Under the pieces are notes generated by a model. The model was not told the DNA's origin and did not search any database. It saw nothing but the letters and a program-made list of their open reading frames with translations. The position numbers and the translations under genes are program-made. From Monodelphis domestica (taxonomy: Eukaryota; Chordata; Mammalia; Didelphimorphia; Didelphidae), in contig NC_077231.1 of the NCBI RefSeq assembly GCF_027887165.1, positions 194,358,334 to 194,422,333 of the forward strand: a stretch of 64,000 nt of DNA, in the 5' to 3' direction. Below, in pieces: positions 10,994 through 21,849 of the stretch; the first letter of the stretch is position 1, and each line of letters begins with the position of its first letter.

Positions 10994-11953
10994 ATGGGAA
11001 TACAAAAACTTACCCAGATTTTCTTTGGGAGTTATGTGATCTACAGCAGAACATGCCACCTAGTGATTACAATCCTTTTGCTTCCTTACTATCCAGCACT
11101 GACTTTCCGAGCACCCCCTGTTGTCCCAGACCTTCCTTTTGTCATGGGCTGGAATGCTCCCACTGAAGTCTGTGCTAAGAAATTTAAGGTAACATTGGAT
11201 CTGAGCCTCTTTTCTTTTGTTGGAAGCCCTCAAAAAAGAGCCAGAAATCAGAATATCACTATATTTTACAGTGACAGACTGGGCTACTATCCTTATATAA
11301 ATGAAAAAACAGGTGAAGCTTTCAATGAGGGGATCCCCCAGTTGGCTTCTTTAAAGAAGCATTTAGCCAAAGCAAAGAAAGACATTGATTACTATATTCC
11401 ATCAGATGACAAATTTGGTTTGGTGATTATTGATTGGGAAAACTGGCGGCCCAATTGGATAAGGAATTGGAATACAAAACACATTTACCAGACCCAGTCT
11501 ATTGAGCTGATTCATCAACTAAATATAAAATTAAATGATATTGAGGCCTGGAAAGCTGCCAAAACAGATTTTGAAAAGGCAGCAAAGATTTTTATGCAAG
11601 AGACTTTAAGATTGGGGAAATCCTTGCGGCCAAATCATTTATGGGGCTATTATCTTTTCCCTGATTGTTATAACCATGACTACAAAAATCCCAATTACAC
11701 TGGACGTTGCTTTGAGATAGAAAAAGGAAGAAACAATGATTTGTATTGGTTGTGGAAAGAGAGCACTGCACTTTTCCCTTCTATCTATATATCCAAGAAA
11801 CTCAAGTATTCTCAAAAGACTCAATTCTTTGTACGGAATCGTATTCAAGAAGCCATTCGAATTTCTCAAGTAGTTCATTTCAAGAACCCTCTTCCGATTT
11901 TTGTATATGCACGTCCAGTTTTTATTGATGCCTCATATCAATATCTTTCTGAG
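10994..11953 (+). CDS. SPAM1: SPAM1 coding exon 1 (residues 1-320)
   Basis: The ATG at 10994 is the first in frame after the predicted acceptor, and the MG.....IFF.S start parallels human PH-20. The exon holds the signal peptide and most of the (beta/alpha)8 catalytic barrel. It ends in GAG before the donor GTGAGTA at 11954 in phase 0. Potential N-glycosylation sites are N87 and N234. Confidence 0.92.
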
Positions 11954-14900
11954 GTGAGTAAATTATGACAAGAACTGTCAGATTGGTGGTGGTGGAGGTG
12001 TTTAAATTGAATTTTATTTTATTAGAATTTTCTTTTAAATAGAAAAAATTTTATTTAATTAATTAATTTAGGATATTTTTCCATGGTTACATGATTGATG
12101 TTATTTCCCTCCCCCCACCCCACCTTCAAAAGCTGACAAGCAATTCATCTGGGTTTTACATGTGTCATTGATCAAGACCTATTCCCCTATTATTGATAAT
12201 TGCACTAGGGTGATCGTTGAGAGTCTACATCCCCTATCATATCCCCATCAACCCATGTGATCAAGGAGTTGTTTTTCTTCTGTGTTTAAAATCCATTTTA
12301 AAAGATAACTAAACTCAGCATTTGAAATGCATCCTAGAAAACAAGTTAAGGACTTTATAGACTTGATAATGTGTAAAGATTTTACAATAGCACTATTTGA
12401 CAGAGAGGGGAAAATATATATTAAAAAGTTTTCTTCAATGGCATCATAGAGATCTTTGTAAGTTTGCTAAGAAAGCAATTATAGAAAAAGAAATCAACAG
12501 TTATATTTGTATGACTATACAAGGCAGCCCTTCAATGAATGGAAAGTAATTGTATAGTAAAATATATGAAATATAAATATGCAAAAGTTCATATTTTTTG
12601 TTAAAACCCAGGAAATGAGAAATTATCGATTATAAAATATTGTTATCAATAATAATACTTAAAAATGACAGTATGCTTGTGACAATCCTATGATCTTTTG
12701 GTGGAGGTCGCAGAAAATACTATATTTACTTAACAAACATTTATTATGTATCTTCTTAGAGCAAGGTGTGGTTTAAGATGCTATTGATTAGTAGTAAGAG
12801 TGATAGTCAGGACTTGAGTTTGAATCCTAGCCCTCCTACTTTACTACTTGGCTAAGTCACTAATATTTCTACAAAAAGACGGCATTGTATTAGAAAACCA
12901 GAAATGTCATATTCGGATCTAAATGGAGATTTTTATGGTCATATGGGGGAAAAACACCTATAAATAAATATTTTATATATATATAATTTAACAGTTAGGT
13001 TATTATTATTATTATTATGCTTAGGTCTGTTTCTGCTCTTCTAGGTATGATATTTTTATTTTACCTTTACTCAATTTATTCCTATATCAATGTTTTCAGG
13101 GTGACCTTGTAAATACCATTGGAGAGTCTGTTGCCTTGGGTGTCTCTGGAATAATAATGTGGGGAAGTCTCAATTTTACACAAAGTCAGGTAGGTTGAAT
13201 TAGTGAGAAATTTTCTCAAGAGCTGTTAATCACCATTGTGAAGGGTTTATAACAGAACTCTTTGAATTTGTGCTAGGTTCAACACCTCTGTATGAGAGAT
13301 TCTTAAAATGGTTTCATTAAATTAAAAAAATTCTGATAGCTATATTTCAACATAACTGATTTTCCTTGGAATCTTAAGCATTTTAGTTTATGAATTTAAA
13401 AACCTTATTCTGAGCAGGAGTCCTTATCATTCACCAGATGATCAAAGGTATCCATAACATAAAAAGATAATATGATTTCAACAAAGGAAATGTAAAATAC
13501 TTTTCCAAGGAGATGTTTAGTTCACTTATAAAATGGTTCAGGAGAATTTTTATCCTAAGAACTAAAGACGAAAGTTTCGTAGGACATTTTCTATTTTTTC
13601 CTCAATAGTATAAGTTGTAGGGGCAGCTGGGTGACTCAGTGGATTGAGAGCCAGGCCTAGTGATGGGAGGCCCTAGGTCCAAATCTGACCTCAGATACTT
13701 CCCAGCTGTGTGACCCTGGGCAAGTCACTTAAACCTCATTGCCTCAATACACAGTATTGTCTCCAAGATGGAAGGTAAGGGTTTTAAAAAGAATAGTGTA
13801 AGTTCTATATACTGCTGATTTCAAAGTATGACAAATCTTCTCTCAAATATTATTGTTTATGTATTTTTGTCTTTTTCCATATGACCTTTTCTATTCTTTT
13901 TTCTCCATCTCTTCAAGTATCACAAATCCCTTCCAAATATCATTGTATCTGTACTTTTATCCTTTTCCCAGATGACCCCTTCTGTTCTTTTTGTCCCCAT
14001 ATCTTCGAGTATCACAAGACCTTTCCCAAATAAATATCATTGTATCTGTACTTTTATCCCTTTCCAGATTATCTCTTTTATGCTCTTTTCCCCATCTCTC
14101 CCAAGACCTTCTTTCTCTAATTCTGTCATTTGGAAGTAATAAAGTTATTTTGTAAGAGGAGATTCAGATATAGCAGTATATAAATATTTATCTGTGAATT
14201 GAGTCACCCAAGTTCCACTGATAAGCAAGGATTTCTTAGGGGGATAGAGGGACTTAAATGCCATAGTGATAAGGATAAAGGAGTTATATGCATTTGGCTA
14301 GAAAAGAAAGAAGTGAAATATTCATTTTCCTCATTGATTATGAGACCAAAAGATAGAGTAAGGATCTGGAAGCATTTGTTATCATATAAATGCTCTCTAG
14401 GGAATTAGATGGAATAATTATATAGTCTATCACATGTCTTATTTGGCTGCCCAAACATTCAGCCAACCAATCCATCAACCAACCAACACACTAACATTCA
14501 CTGAGCTCCTGTTATAAACCACAAACTCTGGAAGAGGGAGTTGACTAGTTCCCCAAAGGTAGAGCTAAGCTTAGATAGAACTTGTAGAAAGATGGTTTTA
14601 GGCTTCTTTTAAGGAGATACTGGTTCCTGGGACAAGAAGAAATAATAGAGAAGTCCAAGTATGGCCAGTGGGAAATAGGGTAAAATTTTTCCAAACATCA
14701 TCCATTCCTTGCTATATCTTCATTTCTTATAAAGCAAAGAATTTCCCGCTTTCTGATATCACTTTAAAAACTTAATTTTGATCTCTAACTAAAGTTTCTC
14801 TGAAATTAATTACATCCTAAATTTGTTGATTTAATTTTTTTCCCCACAGAAAACTTGCACAGCTTTAGACAATTACATGAGGACGACTCTCAACCCTTAC

Positions 14901-15656
14901 ATTGTCAATGTCACTATGGCGGCCAAAATATGTAGTCAGGTTCTTTGCCAGGGCCAAGGAGCTTGTGTTAGAAAACATTGGAAATCTAGTGACTACCTGC
15001 ATCTGAATCCAAAGAGATTCACCATTAGAACTCAGCAGGATGGAAGATATGTGGTTTATGGAAAACCCAACCTTCAGGATCTACAAGAATTTTCAGAGAA
15101 ATTTGAATGCACCTGCTATGCAGGCTCGAAGTGTAAAATAAAAGTCAACATAAAAAGTGTTCGTGACATCAAGGCGTGCATTTCAGAAGGCAATTGTATT
15201 GAAACCTATTTAAATTCTAAGCCAGATGACCATACTTCCAGGCTCCTAAACTGGAAACATCAAGTTATTTTTGACCCCCGGAACCCTTTTTCTTTCTACT
15301 CTCCTGATATAGAGGATCAGCCGATTTCTAGCATAGAATATGATGGATATGCCATTGACAGGGGTTATTCTTCAAACAATGGCAATAATAATTCAGAGAC
15401 CACAGTAATCAGTTGTAATTCTACAATGAACTGTTCAGCTGAAGGCACCTATGCGGACTCTGAAAATGGCATGGCTAATGCTTCTTTTCAACATATACCT
15501 GTTTTATATCAATCAAAATCTGAAAACAATTTGACATATACAGTGATTTACTCAAAGTCTTGTTCAGTGTTTATGAACTTTTGTACTTATAAGTTTTTTC
15601 TTTTTCTAACTGTAGAATTGTTTTTATCAAGTTTTGTTTTTATAGGCATGGAGTAA
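10994..15656 (+). CDS. SPAM1: SPAM1 / PH-20 hyaluronidase, three coding exons (join 10994-11953, 13100-13189, 14850-15656)
   Basis: This is a glycosyl hydrolase family 56 endo-beta-N-acetylhexosaminidase. PH-20 sits on the sperm surface by a GPI anchor, degrades cumulus hyaluronan and helps zona binding. The joined product is 618 residues. Residues 1 to about 37 form a signal peptide with the hydrophobic core LVITILLLPYY. The mature start resembles human PH-20 (LTFRAPPVVPDLPFV, NAPTE, LFSF.GSP, YYPYI). The catalytic motif is IIDWENWRP with D147 and E149 (human D146/E148). C60, C225, C239 and C353 match the two core disulfides. Eight EGF-like cysteines (378, 383, 389, 437, 439, 445, 460, 466) keep the human spacing exactly, offset by two. 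Residues 467-589 form an unusually long stalk, and 590-615 a hydrophobic tail typical of a GPI signal. HYAL4 is less likely because the WLWKESTALFPS segment and GPI-type tail follow PH-20. Mouse Hyal5-like paralogy cannot be excluded without a tree. Confidence 0.92.
11954..13099 (+). other. SPAM1: SPAM1 intron 1 (1146 bp)
   Basis: Bounded by a GTGAGTA donor and a TGTTTTCAG acceptor. It contains an old antisense L1 3'-end remnant, a MIR-like fragment near 12775-12870 and an (ATT)n run near 13003-13018. Confidence 0.85.
12015..12295 (-). mobile_element. Old L1 3'-end remnant, antisense, in SPAM1 intron 1
   Basis: TTTCCCTCCCCCCACCCCAC, a TCATCTGGGTTTTACATGTG block and GATCAAGGAGTTGTTTTTCT line up with the 3' ends of the L1 copies at 16500-16750 and 61800-63030. 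It is strongly diverged. Confidence 0.65.
13100..13189 (+). CDS. SPAM1: SPAM1 coding exon 2 (residues 321-350)
   Basis: The exon is exactly 90 bp, phase 0 at both ends, between TTTTCAG and GTAGGT. It encodes GDLVNTIGESVALGVSGIIM followed by WGSLNFTQSQ, the counterpart of human ELVYTFGETVALGASGIVIW. The same small exon size is found in the mammalian PH-20/HYAL4 group. N345 is a potential glycosylation site. Confidence 0.93.
13620..13791 (+). mobile_element. tRNA-derived SINE (MON1/WALLSI-like) in SPAM1 intron 2
   Basis: Head GGGCAGCTGGGTGACTCAGT, core GTGTGACCCTGGGCAAGTCA, tail GGAAGGTAAGGGTTTTAAAA. The flanks AATAGTATAAGTT (13604-13616) and AATAGTGTAAGTT (13792-13804) are a 13-bp target-site duplication with one mismatch. 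Confidence 0.9.
13835..14095 (+). repeat. Degenerate ~95-bp tandem repeat
   Basis: Three units share CTTCAAGTATCACAA/CTTCGAGTATCACAA, CCAAATATCATTGTATCTG and a CTTTTATCC-TTTCC-type block followed by CCCCATCTC. Confidence 0.55.
14850..15656 (+). CDS. SPAM1: SPAM1 coding exon 3 (residues 351-618 and stop)
   Basis: Begins AAAACTTGCACAGC in phase 0, giving KTCTALDNYM.TTLNPYIVNV, as in human SCLLLDNYMETILNPYIINV. It encodes C353 (partner of C60), the EGF-like region, the long stalk and the hydrophobic tail. Sequons in the stalk are N530, N540, N544 (NCS), N560 and N577; N370 is conserved with human. The exon stays open to a TAA at 15654-15656. Confidence 0.92.
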   Translation, partial: KTCTALDNYMRTTLNPYIVNVTMAAKICSQVLCQGQGACVRKHWKSSDYLHLNPKRFTIRTQQDGRYVVYGKPNLQDLQEFSEKFECTCYAGSKCKIKVNIKSVRDIKACISEGNCIETYLNSKPDDHTSRLLNWKHQVIFDPRNPFSFYSPDIEDQPISSIEYDGYAIDRGYSSNNGNNNSETTVISCNSTMNCSAEGTYADSENGMANASFQHIPVLYQSKSENNLTYTVIYSKSCSVFMNFCTYKFFLFLTVELFLSSFVFIGME

Positions 15657-16235
15657 GGCATGCCAACCCTATACTTGAAATGTGAATCAATCTTTGTGAT
15701 GGCTCTATCAGAACCATAATCATATTTTTTTTAAATAGGGAGTATGATTTTAGAAATAATTATCTGAATGCTTTAGTAAGTCTGTTTATGGTGAGGCAAG
15801 AGCCTTACCTACCAGCAAATAAGGACCCTAAAATATAATATTTTATTTTTATCATTTGTCCCTACTATAGTATATATAATTTTTTGTATATAGAAAATAT
15901 TTTTGAAATTCAAAGTCAGTCTTTTATCTGATACTTTTACCTTCTTAAGAAAGCTAATTTTGTTTTAAAAGTTACTGTTATGATCAGACATGTATTTTTA
16001 GAATTTACACCTCTAAGAATTTACACCTCTACTTCTGCAAAATGTGACCCAGAAATGAGAAGAACCTTGTTCCTGATTCAAATAGAGTAGTTTCTGAGTG
16101 CCTTGACAAGGACCAAAAGCTTTTGGTAGCCTGTTTTTTCTTTTGTGAAAATGGAGATGCAAATGAAATCAAGTTACTTTATACTACTGTCTTTTAACTA
16201 AATTATAACTTATAATAAAATATTAAAAAATATTG
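15657..16235 (+). other. SPAM1: SPAM1 3'UTR (predicted)
   Basis: A/T-rich sequence from the stop codon to just past the first good poly(A) signal. A 16-bp tandem duplication (GAATTTACACCTCTAA) lies at 16001-16032. Confidence 0.6.
16214..16219 (+). terminator. SPAM1: Poly(A) signal AATAAA of SPAM1
   Basis: This is the first canonical AATAAA after the stop codon, with TGTTCAG/TGTGTTGG-type G/T-rich sequence about 35-55 bases downstream. Cleavage would fall near 16235. Confidence 0.6.
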
Positions 16236-16364
16236 CCTGCCATGGATGTCATGTGTTCAGATATTGTGTTGGCTAAGTAAAGAATTTCTGTGTACTTTGT
16301 TTTCTTATTCTTTTGTTTCCATCATAAGTTTCTTTTATAATGTTCTTTTTTCATTTCCTCTTCA

Positions 16365-16371
16365 GATATAC

Positions 16372-16403
<32 letters not shown>

Positions 16404-16432
16404 ATATATATGTATATATATATATATATATT
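16365..16432. repeat. (TATG)n/(TA)n microsatellite
   Basis: ATACATATATATG followed by ATGT tetranucleotides and TA dinucleotides. Confidence 0.9.
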
Positions 16433-16451
16433 TAACCTAGGTCTTTCTAGG

Positions 16452-18430
16452 TGAAGATAGCCTTTTTTTTTCCTATTTCTTATTTTTATTTTTTTTAAAA
16501 AATTTTTTTTAATATATTTTATTTGATCATTTCAAAGCATTATTCGTTAAAGACATAGATCATTTTCTTTTCCTCCCCCCCACCCCCCATAGCCGACGCG
16601 TAAGTCCACTGGGCATTAGATGTTTTCTTGATTTGAACCCATTGCTTTGTTGATAGTATTTGCATTAGAGTGTTCATTTAGAGTCTATCCTCTGTCATGT
16701 CCCCTCAACCTCTGTATTCAGGCAGTTGCTTTTTCTCGGTGTTTCCACTCCCATAGTTTATCCTTTGCTTATGAATGGTGTTTTTTTCTCCTGGATCCCT
16801 GCAAGTTGTTCAGGGACATTACACCGCCACTAATGGAGAAGTCCATTACGTTCGATTATACCACAGTGTATTAGTCTCTGTGTACAATGTTCTCCTGGTT
16901 CTGCTCCTCTCGCTCTGCATCACTTCCTGGAGGTTGTTCCAGTCTCCATGGAACTCCTCCACTTTATTATTCCTTTTAGCACAATAGTACTCCATCACCA
17001 ACATATACCACAGTTTGTTCAGCCATTCCCCAATTGATGGGCATCCCCTCGTTTTCCAGTTTTGGGCCACCACAAAGAGCGCAGCTATGAATATTTTTGT
17101 ACAAGTCTTTGTGTCCATTATCTCTTTGGGGTACAGACCCAGCAGTGCTATGGCTGGGTCAAAGGGTAGATATTCTTTTGTCGCCCTTTGGGCATAGTTC
17201 CAAATTGCCCTCCAGAATGGTTGGATCAATTCACAACTCCACCAGCAATGAATTAATGTCCCTACTTTGCCACATCCCCTCCAGCATTCATTACTTTCCT
17301 TTGCTGTAATGTTAGCCAATCTGCTAGGTGTGAGGTGATACCTCAGAGTTGTTTTGATTTGCATCTCTCTGATTATAAGAGATGTAGAGCACTTCTTCAT
17401 GTGCTTGTTAATAGTTTTGATTTCTTTATCTGAGAACTGCCTATCCATTTCCCTTGCCCATTTATCAATTGGAGAATGGCTTGATTTTTTGTACAATTGA
17501 TTTAGCTCATTATAAATATGAGTAATTAAACCTTTGTCAGAGGTTTCTATGAAGATTTTTTCCCAATTTGTTGTTTCCCTTCTGATTTTAGTTATATTGG
17601 TTTTGTTTGTACAAAAGCTTTTTAGTTTGATGTAGTCAAAATTATTTATTTTACATTTTGTGATTCTTTCTATATCTTGCTTGGTTTTAAAGCCTTTCCC
17701 CTCCCAAAGGTCTGACATGTATACTATTCTGTGTTTACCCAATTTACTTATGGTTTCCTTCTTTATGTTTAATTCACTCACCCATTTTGAATTTATCTTG
17801 GTGTAGGGTGTGAGGTGTTGATCTATTCCTAGTCTCTCCCACACTGTCTTCCAATTTTCCCAGCAGTTTTTATCGAATAGTGGATTTTTGTCCCAAAAGC
17901 TGGGATCTTTGGGTTTATCGTATACTGTCTTGCTGAGGTCGCTTTCCCCCAGTCTATTCCACTGATCTTCCTTTCTGTTTCTTAGCCAGTACCAAATTGT
18001 TTTGATGACTGCTGCTTTGTAATATAGTTTTAGGTCAGGGACTGCAAGGCCCCCATCATATGTGTTTTTTTTTCATTATTTCCCTGGATATCCTTGATCT
18101 TTTGTTCTTCCAAATGAACTTTGTTATGGTTTTTTCTAAATCAGTGAAGAAGTATTTTGGTAGTTCAATGGGTATGGCACTAAATAGATAGATAAGTTTG
18201 GGTAGGATGGTCATTTTTATTATATTGGCTCGTCCTATCCATGAGCAGTTAATGTTTTTCCATTTGTTCAAGTCTAGTTTTAGTTGTGTGGCGAGTGTTT
18301 TGTAGTTGTGTTCATATAGTTCCTGTGTTTGTCTTGGGAGATAGATTCCTAGGTATTTTATTTTGTCTAAGGTGATTTTGAATGGGATTTCTCTTTCTAG
18401 TTCTTGCTGCTGAGCTGAAGATAGCCTTTT
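16452..18430 (-). mobile_element. 5'-truncated young L1, antisense, with 15-bp TSD
   Basis: The perfect direct repeat TGAAGATAGCCTTTT lies at 16452-16466 and 18416-18430. Between them, on the minus strand, are the ORF2 C-terminal part, the 3'UTR and an A-rich tail that ends beside the left repeat. Length without the repeats is about 1.95 kb of the ~6 kb expected. The long open ORF2 segment and perfect TSD make it one of the youngest L1 copies in the window. Confidence 0.93.
16846..18412 (-). pseudogene. L1 ORF2p C-terminal part (reverse transcriptase end and Cys-rich domain)
   Basis: Two minus-strand open segments, about 18412-18056 and 18060-16846, encode the post-polymerase region (IPFKITLDKIKYLGIYLPRQ, CSWIGRANIIKMTILPKLIY) and the C-terminal zinc-knuckle-like region (CWRGCGKVGTLIHCWWSC). 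They are separated by one extra A in an A run (nine in place of the eight that keep frame) at about 18063-18072. The ORF ends near 16846. The endonuclease and catalytic RT parts are missing by 5' truncation. Confidence 0.9.
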
Positions 18431-18830
18431 AAGAGAGATTTCTAAAGTTATTCCAGGTACTTGGTATATACACATAGCTTCAGTATTTATAAAGAAAACA
18501 CTTCCCTTTTAATCCCATTTCTTTTCTCTCTATAATCTTCTAGTAAAACCTCTGTCCCTAAAATAGCATTCTTGACTCAGGTCATATTTCATTATGACAG
18601 ATGCTTCCATAATCCTAGAGCTTCTCACTTATTTTTGGTTTATAAATCATTTTGAATTTCCCAGTATATCCCTCTTCTTCACTCTTCCTAAAGCCATTAG
18701 GAAGTACAGTACAGAATAAAAAGAGGGGAAAACCCCTTAATCAGCACACCTAGTTTAACATATGGAGTGTTATACACTTATAATAATCCAACTTTGCAGA
18801 TGAAGGCAGGAAGTACCTTCTTATATCTCT
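18431..18830. other. Intergenic, nothing recognised
   Basis: No gene or clear repeat seen. The start of the stretch is the 3' flank of the L1 insertion. Confidence 0.4.
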
Positions 18831-19080
18831 TCTTTGGGGTCAGTCTTGAACATCATAATTTTGCAGTATTCAATTTCATTTTTAAAAATTTTCTATTTAT
18901 ATTGTTATAATTATTATTTACATTGCTTTCCTGATTCTGCTTCTTTCACTTTGCATCAGTTCATATGTCTTCCAAAGCTTTTCCTTTCATCAAATTCATT
19001 ATTTCTTAATAATGCAGTCATGGTTCTTATTCCTTGGGATATATGCCCAGTAGTAGCATATCAGTGTCAAAAAGTGTAGG
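18830..19080 (-). mobile_element. Old L1 3'-region remnant, antisense
   Basis: CTGATTCTGCTTCTTTCACT, TTGCATCAGTTCATATGTCT and TAATAATGCAGTCATGGTTC parallel the corresponding part of the antisense L1s at 16890-16990 and 63170-63270, but are very diverged. Confidence 0.5.
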
Positions 19081-19104
19081 TATTTTAAAGTTTACACTTT
19101 TAAA

Positions 19105-19318
19105 AAGTTTTAAGATTTGTAAAGCACTGTATATATGTCAGCTCATTTGATCTTTCCAACAACCCTCTGAGGAAAGTGGTATTATCTTCATTGTACAGAG
19201 GCACAGAAAGTTAAGTGATTTGTTCAGTCACACAGCTAATGACTGAGGAACAATTTGAACTCAAATCTTCCTGCCTTTAATTTCCTGTGAATTATCTACA
19301 GCATCACCTAGCTGCCCC
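19105..19318 (-). repeat. MIR-type CORE-SINE, antisense
   Basis: TTTGTAAAGCACTGTATATA, AGCTCATTTGATCTTTCC, CAACAACCCTCTGAGG, GTCACACAGCTAATGACTGA and CACCTAGCTGCCCC in that order. Confidence 0.75.
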
Positions 19319-19319
19319 T

Positions 19320-21420
19320 GTTGGGCAAGGGAATTTTGGAATAGAAGATAATTCACAGCTTGGAAAATATACACAATTTTGATAACTAAGGGATTAAAAG
19401 TACAGACTTAAGTTTGCTGTTGGTTTGACAGCTGATAATAATTCACCACCAAGGGAGAAAGCATAGACATGTTAAATTTGGATCAAATATTTAAAATTAT
19501 TTAAGTCATTTCCAAGAGTTTACATTGCAAAGACATTTCCAACTCATTTGACAGCAAGGAATGGATTTTTTCTTTTTGCTTGCAAAATGATTTTTTTTCT
19601 CCACATAACTTTATTCATTACTGAAGGTTTTTTAAATCTCTGCTTGTCCTTTTTTCTTTGGCTGTTTGGGAAAATGCACTTCTTGCTTCTGTATGATGGA
19701 AAAGCAAAAATAACCTACTCTTCTTATATTTTTATTTTAGCTGGTAGTTAGTCCTTATCATGGATTTGCATATAAAAATTTCTTCTTCCATGGCATATCC
19801 AAAGCTAAAATGAATGATATTTCCATTTTTAACTACCTTCAAGGTTCATTCGATCTCTCAAAGGAACATTCACCAATGGAAAAGTGGTCATTTTTGTCAT
19901 GTCCTTCATGAATCAATGAGCCTAATAGGACAGGCTTTTTCTTTGAATAATAGTCCCAAACCTTATTTTCTTAACCTTAACACTGAAAGCATGGTGCAGT
20001 GTTTCAGACCTCAGTAGGTTTCCTATCAACTCAAGAAGAGGCATTTTTGTGCCAAGGCTCACATTTTCATTTTTAATTAAACAAATTCTTTGATTTGTAT
20101 CATGATTTTCAGTAGTGAATTGCAGTCCTTGACTACATGACAGGGATGTTGCATTGAACCTGGATTTTGGTACTGCATGCATAAGAATTTGAAACTGATC
20201 ACAATAATTGAATCCAGGAAGCCATTTCTTTTCTCTGCTGTCTCCGATTTTTTAAAAAGGAAAAAGATATGGAGAACAAGAAGCTCTTTACTTTCTCTAC
20301 TATTTCCACTAACACCTCTTATGTGGACTGGAAGGGCTCTATGATGAGGATGCTTCTGCAATTCCCTCCCTTGTTGCAGGATTTTAAATTTCTGACTGAT
20401 GGCTCTGCATGCTCTGGCCCTCAACTATAGCTGCCTTATTCTTTCCTCTCTTCTATTGCATCTATAACAGTATTCTTAGAATTGTTATTCCAATACCTAC
20501 TCTGCAAAATGATGATGATAATGTTGTTGTTGTTGTTATTATTCTAACTTTGCATCCGAAACACACACTTTCAGGTTCTGAGTCAACTATAGTCACCATG
20601 AAAGAGAGAGCAGGTGGGAATTTTCTGTAGGGGAAGGAATAATTTATCTAATGATACAGGTTTGAATCCATATATATATATATATATTTTTTTTTTTTTT
20701 GCATCTGATTCAGATCTGGATTTAGTTTCAGAGATAGAGTTAAAAAAGCAATCAGAAAATAGTTCAAACCATGCTTTTACATGTTGGCTAGGACCAAGAT
20801 TATTTTGAAAAGAGAAATCTCAAGTTCTTCCAACTGTCACCAGGATACGAGTTAGATGGACTTGTTCTAGGCACAACACATAGCCAATAAAAAACATCAA
20901 ATCTGGGACTAAGTCTTAAGAAAAATAAGTCTTTCCTTAGCATGTGTGACACAACCAACTGTTATTATAGTTTTATTTTTAAAAAGATGTTTCAGTCACA
21001 TGGAGAGCTTGTTGTTTTCATTATCTGTTAAATCTATCTGCTATTGTGTGGCTCTAAAGACTTGGAATGTTTTCTAAGTAAAGCTTTTTAAAGAGATTCA
21101 TCCATTCAATTTTTTGATGAAAGGGTTCTCTACTTAAAGGTTTTTTTTTATCCATTTTGCTAGGAGTTTTTTGGACAAGATAATTTGGAGTTTTAAATTA
21201 GAATCTATCTAGCTTTTAAATTAAACATTCTGTAGGAATAAGATAACAGGTGTGATTTATCCATAGTTCTTTACTAGAAAGTAGAAAATGATGCTTCCAA
21301 TTTGGCTCAGAAACAACAAGTTCTAGCATTACATGCCATGTTAATACTATTTTGATTATCACATAATTGTATTTTTCTAGATGATTATAGATTTAAAGTT
21401 GGTAACACCATCAAGACCTT
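19320..21420. other. Intergenic, no gene seen
   Basis: Contains a (GTT)n run near 20522-20537 and (TA)n(T)n near 20671-20700. The short open frames here lack domains and are not supported as genes. Confidence 0.4.
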
Positions 21421-21424
21421 AGAG

Positions 21425-21588
21425 GATAATAAGCTCAACCCTTTCTTTTTTAAAATGAGGAAACTGAGATACAGAGAAGTTAAATAACTTGTTCAGTGTC
21501 ACACAGCTAGGAGTTGAGGGAGGATTTGAACACAAATTTCCCTGATTCCAACTTCCACACTCTTTCCACAGTTACCTCTTTGTCATCC
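21425..21588 (-). repeat. MIR-type SINE remnant, antisense
   Basis: AAAATGAGGAAACTGAGATA, CACACAGCTAGGAGTTGAGG and GGATTTGAACACAAATTTCC. Confidence 0.65.
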
Positions 21589-21849
21589 TGATTAGGAGTT
21601 ATACATTTTATAAATGAAACTCAGGATTATCTATAGGAAATTTGAGCTTGTAGGTACACTATATAGTTATGAGAAGCATTTGGGAACACAAAAAGTAAAA
21701 AGGGTTCTTAACCCTTCTTGTGTCATGGACCCCTCTGGTAAAGCCAATAGACTATGACGTTTTAACTGCATAAGATAAAATACATTAGATTACAAAGGAA
21801 ATAGAAAGATATGGACAGACAGGTTTATATGAAGAAATCAAAGCCATGG

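Larger units (their letters stand above)
13190..14849 (+). other. SPAM1: SPAM1 intron 2 (1660 bp)
   Basis: Bounded by GTAGGT and TTTTTTCCCCACAG. It carries one SINE at 13620. A loosely repeated block (ATCATTGTATCTGTACTTTT near 13940 and 14037, with a diverged unit near 13850) forms a short degenerate tandem repeat of about 95 bp. Confidence 0.85.

Noticed and set aside
13620-13791. tRNA-like A/B box sequence that might be read as a tRNA gene
   Set aside because: It is the head of a tRNA-derived SINE with tail and TSD. The same applies to the other SINE heads in the window.
16246-16440. Open frame rich in Tyr/Ile/Val
   Set aside because: It runs through the TATG/TA microsatellite just 3' of SPAM1 and is not protein-like.
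16846-17844. 332-codon minus-strand open frame as a host gene
   Set aside because: It is the L1 ORF2 C-terminus inside an insertion bounded by a perfect TSD.
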